A stretch of DNA of 64,000 nt from Perkinsus olseni. Lineage: Eukaryota > Perkinsozoa > Perkinsida > Perkinsidae. Every line of letters starts with the position of its first letter. The first letter of the stretch is position 1. The notes beneath the pieces are model-generated. The model made no database searches. It was not told the DNA's origin and saw nothing but the letters and a program-made list of their open reading frames with translations. This document shows positions 11,092 to 21,600 of the stretch, piece by piece. The translations under genes and the position numbers were made by a program. The stretch lies in assembly GCA_013115135.1 (NCBI GenBank), contig JABANP010000103.1, positions 62,001-126,000 of the forward strand, read 5' to 3'.

Positions 11092-12741
11092 GGTCTCCAT
11101 CAGTTACTACGAAGCTCGAGCGAAATTCCGGAGGCTAGCCAGCGAGGCAGGTCTCGAGTTGAGGTCATTCGAAGTGGTCCCTCCCAGTGGGTATGGCGAT
11201 GAGTACACCATGGACGTGGCCATCCTGCGGCCGACGGAAGGGCCTAGCAGCAGCGGGAGTGTCGTCCACACGTCGGGCGTGCACGGCGTCGAGGGGTACG
11301 CTGGCTCTGGTATCCAGTGCTACATACTGGACCAGATCAGACGGGCTAGGGAGGAGGGACGTCTTGCAGGAATAGGGAAAACTTTGGTAAGGCAGTGCAT
11401 TTTTGGTTTTTATTTGCGTTTTGCCAGGTTTTTGTCCATGCTGTGAATCCCTATGGCATGGTCCACTACCGAAGATTTAATGAAGAGAATGTCGATCTTA
11501 ATAGGAACGCGCTGGAGCCACAGGAGTTTGATTATCTTGTTAACGAACGAGACCCGAACGTTGCCGGGTACGCTGGCTCTCCTGAAAGTCGATGATATCG
11601 TGTTTTACAGATACGTCGACTTGGACGCCATTTTGAATCCCTCGAGAGATGACCATGCCATCGCTGCTTTATAACGCAGTTATTCTACTGGCCAGGTGAG
11701 TCGGCGAAGTGGCCTCGAGGAAGTCTTTCTCATGCTGAGTTTACAAGGGTTGCTCGATGATAAACGTAGAAAGCGTGGTGAAGTCACTATGAAGTGTAGG
11801 TGAAGGAACGGTATGAACGACAAAATTATTCACGTAATTGAAGACCCATTGTTACGGAAATATTAGTACTTCGGAAACGGGTTCTCTGGGTCAGCACTGA
11901 CAGGAGGAAAGTCGAGGGGACTGGATACGCTGGAGATGAATCGTAACAGCTGCGCTCCTGAAACTCGTCGTGAATATCCTTGTCGTGGCAGAGCTTCAGG
12001 AGTCCTCGATTCTCAGGAGTAAACTCTTACAGGTACGGCATCAGTCGCGTCAAACGGGCTGTGGTTAGCGCACAGTACTGGAAACCTTCTGGGCTGTTCT
12101 ATGGTGGACAGAAACTGCAACGCTCACACCAGATTTTGACACAAGTAGAGCCCACCGTCCAGCCTGTTGGGTGTACTGCGTCACAGCAGGTCTTCGAAGA
12201 TCTCAAGATTTTCGAGGAAATGCGACGATAATCGACATCCACACTGGGCTGGGTCCCAGCGGAGTGGATACGCTCATCACCAGCGACTCTGATGCTGTGA
12301 GTTTCGAGGAGGCCTTCGACCAGCAATCAGCGTCCTCACTTTAGTTCGACTTTTTCTCGACCCTTGGTGAAGTCACGAGGCCCCTCGGACGCCCCTCCAG
12401 TAGAATGCGTTGGTGCTGACTGCTCGGCAGCCGTCGGAGAGCGCGGCCAGCCGGGGTTCGGAGCAGATGTTGTCCGGGGATACGACATCGTTCGGGGAGA
12501 TGCTAGCAGCTTTTGGACTCGCAAAAGGCAAGCTTCGACCTCGGATACGTTTCATGGTATCTTTCTCCCCGGGGTTGTCTCAGTAACAACGGCACTCGAG
12601 TAAGCTGCGTCGCGCAAGAGTTTGGAACGCACAGCACGATTCTGGCCCTGCCCATCATGATCATGGAAAATATGGCGTAGGTTGGTGTGCGCGGGGGCTC
12701 TTAGGATGCCGATCGGGCAGTTCATGGGGGCGGCGGTTTGA
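11092..12741 (+). CDS. DUF2817 family (M14-like) putative zinc peptidase
   Basis: DUF2817 proteins are predicted metallocarboxypeptidases related to M14. Segments in order: SYYEARAKFRRLASEAG; SGVHGVEGYAGSGIQ (the family signature with metal-ligand His/Glu); then after an intron (11,388-11,426) HAVNPYGMVHYRRFNEENVD and LNRN; after another intron LLYNAVILLA, joined by a long intron (11,695 to about 12,030) to YGISRVKRAVVSAQYWKPSG and LFYGG; then IIDIHTGLGPSG with the third ligand His; and near the end VAQEFGTHSTILAL with the catalytic-type Glu followed by MEN. The N-terminal start is not visible. Two frame breaks interrupt it: a one-base excess near CCCTCG at about 11,640, and an unresolved shift near 12,190-12,225. 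Parts of the 12,300-12,600 exon structure are uncertain. Confidence 0.7.
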
Positions 12742-14547
12742 CTGAGTTCAAAGTTCAATCTCGGAGCCGCTTGGACTTTGAATCGATTCTCGTGGACTTG
12801 TTCCCAGCAGTGGCGGTGTAGTTGTAGAGAAATCCCAGCTGATGAGTGTTACGCAAATTACCTAATCTGTCTGATTGCACTGCATGTCAATGCTACAGAA
12901 AGTCTCCAACCGTGCACACTGGCAAGAGTCTAACTAAGCCGGAACCGTTAGCGTTGGACTATAAAATCACACACACGCAAATTGCTGCCAACCAGTCTAC
13001 TCGTCGCACTTTCATACTCCTCTGCAGTATCCCCATGTTCTCGAATGTGGCATTCAATCTGATGTATGGTTAATTTTACAAAACGGATCTAAAAACTGAT
13101 TTAACTGGCGAGACAGACTGTGGCTGAGTAAAGTTCGATCCGAGAGGAAGCTGAGCTGCTTGGTTGGGGTGGCGTGTTGGCTGTTGCCATTTAATCGTCG
13201 TGTAGGTTCCACTACTCACCTGATGACCACTCGAGCTGGGCTGAGTATAATCGAGATTTTTTCTATGTGAGGACCACTGAATGGAAGCATAGTCTTATCG
13301 ATAGGTAAGAGGGCGAAGCTCGAATCAAACAGCTTGCTACTTGTTTCGGCTTCCTTCGACTTTACCTGGATTGATGCGTGGAACGCAGACTCCGAAATAC
13401 TCTGAGCATGTCACGTTCGCAGACATTCGCAGCTGCTGCGAATCGCAGCGGCTCGCGTTGAACAGGATAAAACTGAACCATCTCGGATTATCCACATTGG
13501 AACCCGACAATGCTTTGGTCGTCCAAGCATTGTCATCAGCATTCTCTGAACTTGCGATGGTCGTCTTTTGCTGTCGCGCTCACCATGAAGCATCCTTCGT
13601 CTCTGACGTAAGCGTTAGGTGTTATGTGTATGCGAGTTTCAAGTCTAACGCCGACACTACCGTTGTGTTTGTTATGTATCTTCTTCCTCAGAGGCTCCCG
13701 TCTTTTCTGGGAGGCCGTCGAAGATACCACATGAGCTCCTGACGACAAGCTTGATTGTGGACCGTTCTTCAATGGCTGCTTGCTGGATTTCATCAGAGTT
13801 TCTTAATAGTGTTCTGTGTGCGATTGACTTGAGTTCCAGTGTTATATCGCTGCTCGCAGGCAGTGGGGCTTTCAACGCGGCCGTCATCAGGAGGGTGGTT
13901 CTGGGTGAATGCTTGGTTTTCAACCAAACGTTTTGTACACTGAATGTTGATGTACCTAGTGTATCGACATTCAGTGTGCAAGAAAGTTTACTGAGGACTG
14001 AGCATATTTTCTAAGGGAGAAATCTCGCCCGCCCTCGCCATTCTCTGAAGAGCATCTTACGACGACAATCGACGTTGTGGAACTGCGAGTATTCGTAAGA
14101 GCTCAAGATGTTAGCGAGAGCCGCTTTGAGTTGAGTCGAGTCAGAACTTTAGTGTTGTTCCTCCCACGCCTTCTCCGGGATTTTTAAGCCCAGATTCATG
14201 CATTGCCTTGCCTGAGCTTGGCCCATACTGATGAACCGCCCCGATACAGCGCAGCGACGAGGAGATGGCCCTGAGGCTTTGCTTCAATCCCCGAGGCTGG
14301 GCGTGATATTTCAAGTTTTCAACTGTTGATATCCTGGGCACGTTACGGCGTGATCTCTTATTGGCGATAGACTAGCGCTTGTTGTGGATCGCAGCAATCT
14401 TATTGTTAGCTTGACTGCCTTTGATAGCCAGGCGTAGGCTTCTGATAAAAACTGCGCCAACACAACAAGGATCTACCCTCTCAAAAAATCATCAATATTT
14501 CATGATACACCATCGTGCAAAAAATAATGAACTAATTAGGGGGCCGC
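12742..14547. repeat. gene-poor; contains diverged repeat copy A (about 13,100-14,000)
   Basis: No gene recognised. Roughly 13,100-13,340 and 13,745-13,890 resemble 15,390-15,640 and 15,735-15,860. Shared blocks include ctgtggctgagt, a gggctgagt(a/c)t(a/g)atcga block, and the run from tttctgatagtgttctg onward. An imperfect inverted repeat (acactgaatgttgat / atcgacattcagtgt, 15-base arms) lies at about 13,936-13,979. Confidence 0.5.
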
Positions 14548-14993
14548 TCAGGCGAGGAGCGCAGCCCCCACAGCGGCTACGACCAGCCACAGGTTTCTCC
14601 CACGACTTCCCGCTGCTCGCCAGCCACTCGAAGAAGACCTGAGAAAAATGGAACATATCGCGGACGATCGTAATAGGAGGGTTCTCACCTTCCCGTGTCT
14701 CCTCGTAGTCCACTGGCAGTCGACCCATCCCCAGGACCAGTGGTAGGCGCGACGGTCGCGCTGGTCTGGGTGGTCCTCGTAGAGGTAGTGCTGCTCGGGG
14801 AGAGTAGAGGATCCTCCCCGGCAGCTTCTTCGGCCGCCAACTGCTCGGAGATAAGTCCTTTCATCACTGGCCACCAGGTAGGCTCGCTTGGCGCGCCCAG
14901 AGCGCGAGCCGGCCAGGACGAGGTGACAGGAGGGGAAGGGTCTCCGGAAGTAGCGAAGGCGATGAGGCAAACAAAATGAAAGATGCCGATCAT
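14548..14993 (-). CDS. small predicted GPI-anchored Ser/Thr-rich surface protein
   Basis: Two exons, 14,689-14,993 and 14,548-14,638, joined by a 50-nt GT-AG intron in phase 2, give 131 aa in one frame. The N-terminus (MIGIFHFVCLIAFATSGDPS) is a signal peptide. The middle is rich in Ser, Thr and Pro (STTSTRTTQTSATVAPTTGP), typical of O-glycosylated stalks. The second exon ends in a hydrophobic tail (NLWLVVAAVGAALLA) running to the stop after a small-residue region, as expected for a GPI-attachment signal. Surface location is inferred from this layout only. An ATG further upstream in the same frame (15,146) would place the signal peptide internally, so I chose 14,993. Confidence 0.6.
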
Positions 14994-15147
14994 TGAGTGA
15001 TATGTCAACTCTGAGAGGAATGGATGAGTCGATGGTAATACCATTATGGTACTCGCGCTTGCACATTCTAGTGATGCTAAGTGGTTGCGGTCGCGCGGTA
15101 CAGCGGTCGCGGAGAGGTGATAGCGCTCGCCCTTAATCGAGCGCACC

Positions 15148-15218
15148 GTATTTCCATGACGCCTTCTTGCCTCCTGAGGACTCCTCAGTGAGGAGGCGAG
15201 AAGGCATCATGGAAATAC
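15148..15218. repeat. 71-bp foldback element
   Basis: Arms of 28 bases (5' arm starts gtatttccatgacgcc, 3' arm ends atggaaatac) are complementary with two mismatches, around a 15-base centre that is itself partly palindromic. It could be a hairpin RNA or a foldback/MITE remnant. No coding frame is involved. Confidence 0.7.
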
Positions 15219-15389
15219 AGAGGCGGAGCGATTCTAGAGTGGTTCCCTGAAAGCACCGGCCCGGGGAATATCTCACCGGGAAGTTCCCGGGAGCCCCGGT
15301 CAGCCCTACCGCCGGGCAGTGTCCGGCGATACTATCCTTTCTTGTACTGTACCGGCCTTACTTAGTTTCTATACAAAGGGAAAAATATA

Positions 15390-15960
15390 TAATCGGCGTG
15401 AGAGGCTGTGGCTGAGTGACGTGTGGGAGGATCACCAGCTGGTTGGGTTGGTGACCATTTCGTGACCATCCCATCGTGTATGATGATAACTCACCAAGTA
15501 CTACTCGAGGAGGGCTGAGTCTGATCGATACTTCCCTTATGTCGCATACGTTATGTAAGCCTCACGTTGTGGGGTCTCCACGGTGGGGACTCCTGAGTGG
15601 GAGTACAGCCTCATCGATAGGTGACAGGGTGTAGTTTTGTATCTGTCTTTGTTCGGGTCAACTTTGATTGACATGCCGAGAGCAGCCGCGCTCGCGTCAC
15701 ATGGCCGCTTGAAGGCGTGTGATTCGATTGCGGCTATCATCGAGGACCGCTCCTCCACTTTCATCTGAGTTTTCTGATAGTGTTCTGTATAGAATTGAGT
15801 TCAGTGCTAGTGTTATGTCGCCGCTCAAGGAAAGTAGTACTGTGCGCGACCGTAATAGCTTGATAGTGAAGCGATTCGGGCTCCTCGGAGAGCAAGTACA
15901 ACGCCCGAGTCGGGCGGCCCGACCGCAATGAGTCAGTAAGTCGCTGTCAGTAACAATGGG
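15390..15960 (+). repeat. diverged repeat copy B (partner of 13.1-14.0 kb)
   Basis: Same order of similar blocks as in 13,100-13,890, with the same orientation and a spacing of about 2.2 kb. Divergence is high, so I see an old duplication. No transposase frame was found. Confidence 0.5.
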
Positions 15961-16220
15961 ACGCTGTTCCATTGTCACTGACTACCGACGATCTTGACCC
16001 TCCTCCCACAATGTTAGTAGAGGAATGAAATCTCCCTACTGACACGAGGAACGATATGACCTGTTTGGTTTGAAACAGGGAGGAACGACGTCGGCGCTGT
16101 CGACTGCCGACCCGGCAAACAAGCCTCTTAAGTCGTACTGTGCGATTTGCTGCAAATCATTTGCACGATCGATGGATCAAGGTTCGGCTCAATACGGCCA
16201 GGATCGACCGTGCAGACTGT

Positions 16221-16317
16221 GCTTGAACTGGACGGGCAGACTGCCGTGCTTGAACTCGACGGGCAGACTGCCGTGCTTGAACTCGACGGGCAGACTGCCG
16301 TGCTTGAACTCGACGGG
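16221..16317 (+). repeat. 27-bp tandem repeat, about 3.6 copies
   Basis: Units start at 16,221, 16,248 and 16,275, with a partial unit from 16,302. They differ by a single g/c change at one position. In one plus frame it encodes a nine-residue repeat (VLELDGQTA), but no gene around it is supported. Confidence 0.85.
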
Positions 16318-16923
16318 ATGTACTCCCGCACTACAGCAAAGCAAAAGTCGACGTCTAACACCGCATCACTAAACGGCAGTTTCAAGTGGGGAAGTCCCAA
16401 GCAAGAGTTTGTATGCGGCCTAGCGTGGGATGGCTGAAGGCGGCTGTGATAGCTGTGATGGAACCAGAAAGATATGACCAGCCCGAACTTCGACTCTACC
16501 CTGCACGAGGTGGGCCTGATAAATACCTGACGAAGGCGAACATTGAAGTATTCAGATTCTGAATACTCCAGACTATCACGTGGGGCAATACTCCAATACT
16601 CCATGAATATCAGACTCATCAGCGAAACTCATTCTGAATTTCAGAAGTGGGCGCGACGATGTTGTGCAAGATCTCGGGTCGCAGGTAAGAACCGCCCGGA
16701 GGCCGTGCTGCGCATCTGGGGACGTGGACGCCACCATTTATAGGCAATACCGCTGTAACTGTGTCAGTCATAAAAAGAAGAAGCATGCATTCGTTGCATC
16801 GGGGTGGGGTCTGCAACCGAATAAAATGAGCACGGTAGATTGGGCCTGAGTTCCAATGAAGATTGCAGCCTTCAGGACGGAGTACTGTTCTGATTCAGGG
16901 TTTCTGAAGCTTTTGCTCGTGAC

Positions 16924-16989
16924 TTCAGGATGCCCTTGCGACTGAAGGGCATCCTGAAATGTACTGGAGAATCTCATGATGAGATTCTC
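16924..16989. repeat. two adjacent hairpins
   Basis: 16,924-16,958 has 14-base arms (ttcaggatgccctt / aagggcatcctgaa). 16,967-16,989 has 11-base arms around one base (gagaatctcat / atgagattctc). A further small inverted repeat, agtattcaga / tctgaatact, lies at about 16,546-16,566. No terminator or gene context is visible. Confidence 0.65.
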
Positions 16990-18277
16990 ATCAGTATTAC
17001 TCTTGCCGTCAGCCTGTCGGCTGCAGCTCAGTTTTTAAGAGCCTTTGCTATGGAAACCCTATGCACTCTTCCAGCCGGGGCTCAATGCTGGCACAAGACC
17101 GTTCTTGCCACCTCTAGGAACCACCTCGCTTACCTCAGTACACTCACACTCAACGTGTAGGCTGCTCCTGGGCCGTGCACCCTCCGACCTCTCTCCTTAG
17201 GATACGCATTTCTGACCTCACTCCCGTTGACACGCGGGAGAGCACATTCGGGAGCGTCAGGGATGAGATGCTCGCTGCTGTTATAAGGTCGGTGAGCGGG
17301 TTGATATCTCCTGGAGAGTAGATCTCCTCACTAGGCCTGGTTGGTGGATTCTCGAGGTTGAGCTTGCAACTGATAAACTGATGATATCCATCACTATCAT
17401 CACGCTAGGGGCTCGCCGCCACATGCTCTACGCATAACTTGGATCCGCCCTACGATAGAGTTGTCAGCGGTACGCATCGTTTATATACGGACTCCGGTCT
17501 GGTCGTTATCTCATTGACTTGAGCTCTCCATTTTTGTGCTACTTTTGCGACTACAACCACTCTCAATCAATTCCGATTCCCCGTGGATGAGGCTTCATCG
17601 TTAGGAACCCACATGGTGATGATGAGTTCCTGGTGGTATCGTGCACCGGTCGAGCGACTCTCGTCCGAGTGGAGGGAGGTGGGCCTCCTTTCTTGGACTT
17701 CGGGTGACTGGTCTGAGTTCTGCTGAACACAGGCTATCTTGCACCAAGTCCAGGAGCTCAGGAGCCCTTTCAGTTGGCGATGCCCGCGGGCTCGGCTCGA
17801 AGAACAGAAAGTGTATCGGAGATACTTCTCGATTCTGACGCCGGTACGTCCTTTTGTGGTGGAGCGGTGACTGAGTAGATCTTCCAATTGCCAGTTGAAG
17901 AGGGCGTGTTATGGTATTACCATCTTGCAGAGTCGGGTGAACATCAGCTGCGTCACAGGAAGGTTCGTGATCACGGTGAGCATTGAGGCCTCATCGGTCG
18001 GCGATGTCGGGAATTTACGGTATAGCAGTCGACGCGATGGCTGCCTTGGCGGCGCGAGTCTCCTGCAGGTTCGGCACCTTTGGAGAGATCGTTTCGGCTC
18101 AGCCCACCTGGCACTGGGTGGGTGATAAACGAAGCTTCGCTCCGCTCACTGCTGAGAACGTGATAGGTCCCGGCCTATCAAGAGCCTGGCCGAAGGGGAA
18201 TCGAGGCCAACTGCGGTAAGTCAGAATACTGTTTCTGAAGCGCGATGGTATTCCGTCGCGAAGCCTCGTGAGCTTAG
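16990..18277. other. no gene resolved
   Basis: May include 5' exons of the WDR17-like gene, because the N-terminal WD repeats of that family are not accounted for downstream. I could not identify them. Confidence 0.35.
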
Positions 18278-18529
18278 CTACGAGCCCTTGAGCAGCCTTC
18301 TTTCAGACAGTTCTCCGTCCTCATCATAGTCGAAGGCGCACGCTCGCGTTTGGGTTGGTCCAATGGTGGCGTTACCGTGATCACAGTGGAGGTTGGAGAG
18401 CGGGTACTCAGCGCCCCTCGAGGGGTGAGTCCCACCTGCCAGGAGCCTTGGCCCAAAGGATATAGCGACAACAACAGCGGTGGTCCGCAGAAGCACAAGC
18501 AACATCAATGCCTCTCCCGAAAAGGGCAC
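18278..18529 (-). CDS. possible small secreted protein
   Basis: Open frame of 83 aa with a hydrophobic N-terminal stretch (ALMLLVLLRTTAVVVAISF) followed by a polar region with two Cys, one NAT sequon and an acidic C-terminus. It lies antisense to the region where the WDR17 gene may begin, and may be chance. Confidence 0.25.
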   Translation of the reverse strand: MPFSGEALMLLVLLRTTAVVVAISFGPRLLAGGTHPSRGAEYPLSNLHCDHGNATIGPTQTRACAFDYDEDGELSERRLLKGS

Positions 18530-18618
18530 TTAGACCTGCTCTGGCCGTAGCTTGAGTCTTGTGTCGAACGATACACCATTTCTAGTGCGTGTTGGACAGA
18601 AGCTGGATTCGTTAAAGA

Positions 18619-21600
18619 ATGCCGTGTCCAAGTCGGACATATGGGAAATTCGGACTCGACGTTGACCTCAAACCCATCCGTGGCATTGTTTCTCTTGCCT
18701 CTTCACTTGCCCGGGCAATGGTGTCGAGGCACAGTGGTGATTCCGAGTTAACCGCGCACCCTACTGAGTGGATGCAACAGAGGCCTTGTCGGATCTCTCC
18801 TTCTCAGACTCCTGTTGTTGACCTAGCTTGGGACCCCCTATCAACATACTACATCCTAGTCGCCTACGGTAACGGCGAGATCGTCCTCTTAGACACCTCT
18901 GACAGCGGCCTGGCTGTGGAGGTGGGGTCTGCCTGTGCGTTTTCTACGTGTAGTTCAGCGTCCAGTGGAGCGGGAAGTGTTGCTCCCCTTGTCGGTCATC
19001 GCTCGCAGCCTTGAAATCGATAAACGCTGTTATACATCCAGCGGCGTTCGAGCGCTGATGCTCGCGAGTTTCGACTGCAGCTGCCGAGCTCGGGCCAGAG
19101 GATTGCTCACCTATAGTTGCCTTTGAGCTCAGAAATGTGGTTTGATACATTTGAAGTCCCGTCGAGGTCCTCAACGCATCGGATCTGTTCTCAGCAAGAT
19201 GGATGACATCTTCTCAGTCGTGCCGCTTCGATGCTGCCGCAGCACCCATCCGCTCGGTGGTGTGGCAGTGTGGTTCCCGCGGACCCGGCAGTTTCCTGAC
19301 TGCAGGCGGCGACGGCTCGACTGTCCTCCACCTTTGGAATGTCAGCAAGAAAATCCCAGTTGGGGAGATGAAAGTACGCCCTTCGAGCATCGTATATTGA
19401 GCGGAACGAAGCTGGTCTTGTTCTCCCTTTTGATCCGGAACTTCCCTACTGTATAGAACCAATCCATAGCAGATTTACACAGTACGTTCTGGGAAAGCTA
19501 CTCAGTCTTAGTTTAAAGCCAGCAGCGTCCGGTGAAGGGCGATGGGCGACTTGCGTGTTTCCCCTACCATTTTTCGTGCTGTTGTTGAAGGTACATGGGA
19601 GTGCTGGCGTCAATGCGGCCTGCTGCCTTCCAGGAGACGATAATCGGTAGGCCTTGCCGTACTTCCTGGCCTTGTTGCCATCACCACTCAGGGTCGTCGC
19701 AAGCTTTCGCGATGGCGCAGTCGTCATTATCGACGTCAAAGCTAGAGGTGTCAGAAAAGTCTCTGGATCCAGTATGGTGGCTGGGAAAGGCTTTCGCTGT
19801 CACAGTCTGATCCAATTTCTCGTCACTTCCTCCGCCTGCGGTTGCTTTTTGAGGAGCACGGTGTGTCTGTGAGTTCAAAGTCCAACGCCAGTTCTGGCGT
19901 ACTCAGTCTCTTGCCCGTGTGCTCAGTTAGCGACTCGCTGTAGTTATTGATACACAGGAGTCTTTCCCTGTTGTGTAGAACGCGTAACGCAACGCGACAT
20001 GGGTGATTTTAGAGGCCAAAACGCGAGATGCGATCAACCTGGCTCCGTGGGCGTGCAGGTCATCAGGAGACAGTGTTTGACTGTTGCTTCCATCCGAGAG
20101 ATCCCAACGTCTTCTGTACCGGCAGCTACGATGGGTGTGTTAAACTGTGGAGGATGCTCTCTGATATCAACGGTGATGTGGACAGCATTGCTGAGGTTGT
20201 TGCGGAGATGGTAGGGTGTAGCACGAGTTGGTGGCCTCGATGACTGAGCGGGATTTTGTCTGCTCCTGTGAGCTTGTCATTGTGGGGTCCCGATGAAGCT
20301 TTCGCGTCTTTACGACCTACCTGAGCAAGATTATATCTCCTTCCTTGTCGTCTCATGAGTCCTGTGGTACCTCAGAGCACAGCAACTGAGAGTGACGGCG
20401 GCCAGCCAGCTGTAGCGAAGAGCAAGTCGATCGTGTGAGTTGGGTCCTGCCCCCCGTCGTTATGATCAACATTTGACATCACGTTTTCGTTTGAGGCTCG
20501 GGGCTCCCAGCGCATCGCTTGCTGTGATCTCTCTAACCGGTATCGTGCTGGCGCCCACTTTTTGTGAGTCACATGGCATTTGATTGAGGGGTCTCCTAGG
20601 ACGTGCTGCTGCTGAAATTGGGGCGACGCTAGACCGTTCTCCAGCGTTGAGTTGGGCATGCTTAGGTACGGAGTTGATTTCTCCTATTGCGGCCAGAAGA
20701 TTGCCGGAGTGACCTTGAAGGGGGAGCTGCATGTTTGGCGTGTCGATACTGGTCAGTTCTCATCTCAAGTCCTCCGCTGTGCTCGGTCAAATTTCCGATG
20801 AGATCCTCATCTCTCCTTCTGAAGTCCATAGTACAGCCCTGTTCGCTTTGCCTGCGTGCATGCGTTCAGAGTACCCCTGTCAGGTAGGCGTGTACTCCTC
20901 GTCCCGCCGATCGGTCCCCGACCAGCCGAGTAGCTACCGCGTTTCTTGGTTGAAGGAGACCAGCGAGAGGTCGGTCATCCTCGAGCCTTGGGTGTAGCTT
21001 GCTGGAAGATCGTCGGGGGCGTTCGCTAGGAGACTCTCCTTAGGAAAGTATCACCGACTCATGCGCGTCAGTGTTCTATGATGGCGTTGATATTCCCTCC
21101 GGCGCCGGTCCGCTGGTAGATCATTAGCACCTTAGGAGGAGGGCCATGCGATACCACCGTTCATAGAAGAATCGTCCATCTTGTTTCCATTATCAACTTT
21201 CTCTGTTTTTCTTCTCAGTCCTCGCAGTGGGTGGATTGCCTTCGCCCGGACTGACGGTAACGCGCTCGTAGTTGACCAGCTGCAGGACGGCAGGACTGTC
21301 GCTGTCCTCGAGTACCCCTGCCCCTGCGCAATCTCATCCCAACTGCCTCACCTCAGTCACCACAGCCCGGTATTTGGCGTGGCCTGGGCACCCTTCGCTG
21401 AGGGGTCGTCTCCTCAACTTTGCACGGCGGCTCTTGATGGCGTCGTCCGTGTCTGGAGCATCTCTCCTACTAACGGGGTAACCTCGATCAGTCGGTGTTC
21501 CACCATCAACCTCCGTTGTCAGGTTGCGCGTATTAGTCATTGCCTAAATGGCCATGAAGGGAAGGCCTTCAACGTTTTGCCTCACCCACTGCTCCCCGCG

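Noticed and set aside
16147..16437. Short frame with LDGQTAVLE repeats as a repeat protein
   Set aside because: Open only because the 27-bp tandem unit is a multiple of three; other frames are also open and flanks show no coding signal.
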